From: Spirochaetaceae bacterium
GTDB taxonomy: Bacteria; Spirochaetota; Spirochaetia; JABEVK01
Direction of reading: 5' to 3'
DNA: 5,108 bases
NCBI GenBank assembly: GCA_023265735.1
Contig: JAHFSN010000191.1
Coordinates: forward strand, 1 to 5,108
Shown here piece by piece: positions 4,535 to 5,108 of this stretch (within the stretch, counting starts at the first letter, position 1; each line of letters opens with the position of its first letter). A program made the position numbers and the translations under genes. The notes beneath the pieces are model-generated. The model was given only the letters and a program-made list of their open reading frames with translations, made no database searches and was not told the DNA's origin.

Positions 4535-5010
4535 TACTTGGCCGCCGAACGGGCCGACGTCCGCCCGGGGAACCGCGCGGAAAGATCGTTGTAGACCGCC
4601 TCGGCGTTGGGCAACTTGCCCTTCGCCGCCAGCTTGGCGTTGCCGTAGAGCATGAGCGTCCCCACGTACGCCTCACTGCCGGCGGCCGTCAGGGTGTCCT
4701 CCACCGCCTGGACCAGGGGAGTCAGTTCCTGGCTGTAGCCGCGCAGCAGTTCCACCGTCTGCACGTCGTTGACCAGGGCCGGCACGTCGAGGAACGCCGG
4801 CGCCAGGTCGGCGTATCGCACCGCGTACTCGCTGCCCTTCACCACGAAGGCCATCGACTTCTCGCCCATCTTGGGGAGCTCAATCCGCTCCTGCGGCGTG
4901 AGCACCTGCAGGTGCGGCATGAGTTTGGATCGCAGGACGGCAAATGCCTCCTGGATCGCCTTTTGATCTGCCTCGGGGATGTTCACCGAGACTTGGTTCG
5001 GTTGAGCCAT
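4534..5010 (-). CDS. Small helical protein of unknown function next to the repeat array
   Basis: 158 residues, no signal peptide or membrane segment. Almost all of it is predicted alpha-helical, with four or five helices suggesting a bundle: 13-31, 39-45, 50-66, 76-108 and 112-130. The most distinctive stretch is LTPQERIELPKMGEKSMAFV (37-56), an E-R-x-x-LPKMG-x-KS-x-FV pattern that looks conserved, followed by a proline-containing turn (DLAPAFLDVPAL) and a long helix. The C-terminal ~12 residues are basic and Ala/Ser-rich (PGRTSARSAAK), perhaps a disordered nucleic-acid-binding tail. The start is well fixed by AGGAGG at 5016-5021, five bases before the ATG. GC and codon use fit the host-like genes rather than the AT-rich pair. 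I do not recognise a named family and infer no enzyme activity. The stop codon touches the tandem array, and no gene follows for 655 bases. Confidence 0.9.
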   Translation of the reverse strand: MAQPNQVSVNIPEADQKAIQEAFAVLRSKLMPHLQVLTPQERIELPKMGEKSMAFVVKGSEYAVRYADLAPAFLDVPALVNDVQTVELLRGYSQELTPLVQAVEDTLTAAGSEAYVGTLMLYGNAKLAAKGKLPNAEAVYNDLSARFPGRTSARSAAK

Positions 5011-5040
5011 GGGGCCCTCCTCAAAAAACAGGATGTTCGT

Positions 5041-5069
5041 AGGGTAAATCGAGAAGGATGGGGTGTAAA
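5041..5069 (-). promoter_or_regulatory. Weak promoter candidate for the 158-residue gene
   Basis: On the minus strand TTTACA (5064-5069, 5 of 6 to the -35 consensus) lies 17 bases from TACCCT (5041-5046, only 3 of 6 to -10). The spacing and position, about 30 bases upstream of the ATG, are right, but the -10 is poor, so this is tentative. Confidence 0.25.
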
Positions 5070-5108
5070 TGGAACTATGTAGTCAGTGAATGGGAGGGAA
5101 AGACGACC

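Noticed and set aside
4147..5082. 311-codon plus-strand ORF across the repeats and the 158-residue gene
   Set aside because: It is antisense to a well-supported gene, and its first third is the tandem repeats read as short peptide repeats. Array unit lengths vary from 19 to 22 bases, which does not fit selection on a reading frame.

Overview
This 5,108-base window looks like chromosomal DNA from a GC-rich, environmental-type bacterium. Composition is uneven: bases 241-300 (inside the first gene) hold 44 G/C of 60, bases 4801-4860 hold 39 of 60, but bases 2701-2760 (inside the unknown gene pair) hold only 26 of 60. No rRNA, tRNA, transposase or phage gene is visible, so I do not name a lineage. 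Interspersed repeats of the 'cgcagaggcgcagag' kind and 9-base 'ATCCTGTCC' tandem repeats suggest a repeat-rich genome; I know such repeats from general familiarity with environmental genomes and could not check them here.

Layout from left to right: (1) 1-713, plus strand: the 3' end of an allophanate hydrolase gene, with the end of the amidase domain and the whole C-terminal domain. (2) 714-950: non-coding, with a strong 25-base hairpin and two degraded copies of an interspersed repeat. (3) 951-1522, minus strand: a VapBC-type toxin-antitoxin pair with a 4-base overlap, a clear Shine-Dalgarno and a good promoter that carries an inverted repeat. (4) 1630-2298, minus: an RDD-family membrane protein. 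(5) 2299-2533: no convincing gene, apart from a possible 17-codon remnant of an outer-membrane protein C-terminus. (6) 2534-3878, minus: two tightly coupled, AT-richer genes of unknown function (162 and 284 residues), probably acquired as a unit. (7) 3879-4533: 655 bases without a gene, holding an inverted copy of the interspersed repeat, a block of 9-base tandem repeats, and a degenerate array of about 13 units of 19-22 bases whose units are built on the dyad GGAAA-n-TTTCC. (8) 4534-5010, minus: a small helical protein of unknown function whose stop codon directly abuts the array. (9) 5011-5108: its Shine-Dalgarno and a weak promoter candidate.

The genes do not form one pathway. Allophanate hydrolase belongs to urea or s-triazine nitrogen use and probably ends an operon to the left. 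The toxin-antitoxin pair, RDD gene and AT-rich pair look like accessory cargo lying between two inverted repeat copies (873-919 and 4070-4116). The most unusual items are the array at 4266-4534 with its adjoining gene, and the unrecognised two-gene operon at 2534-3878.
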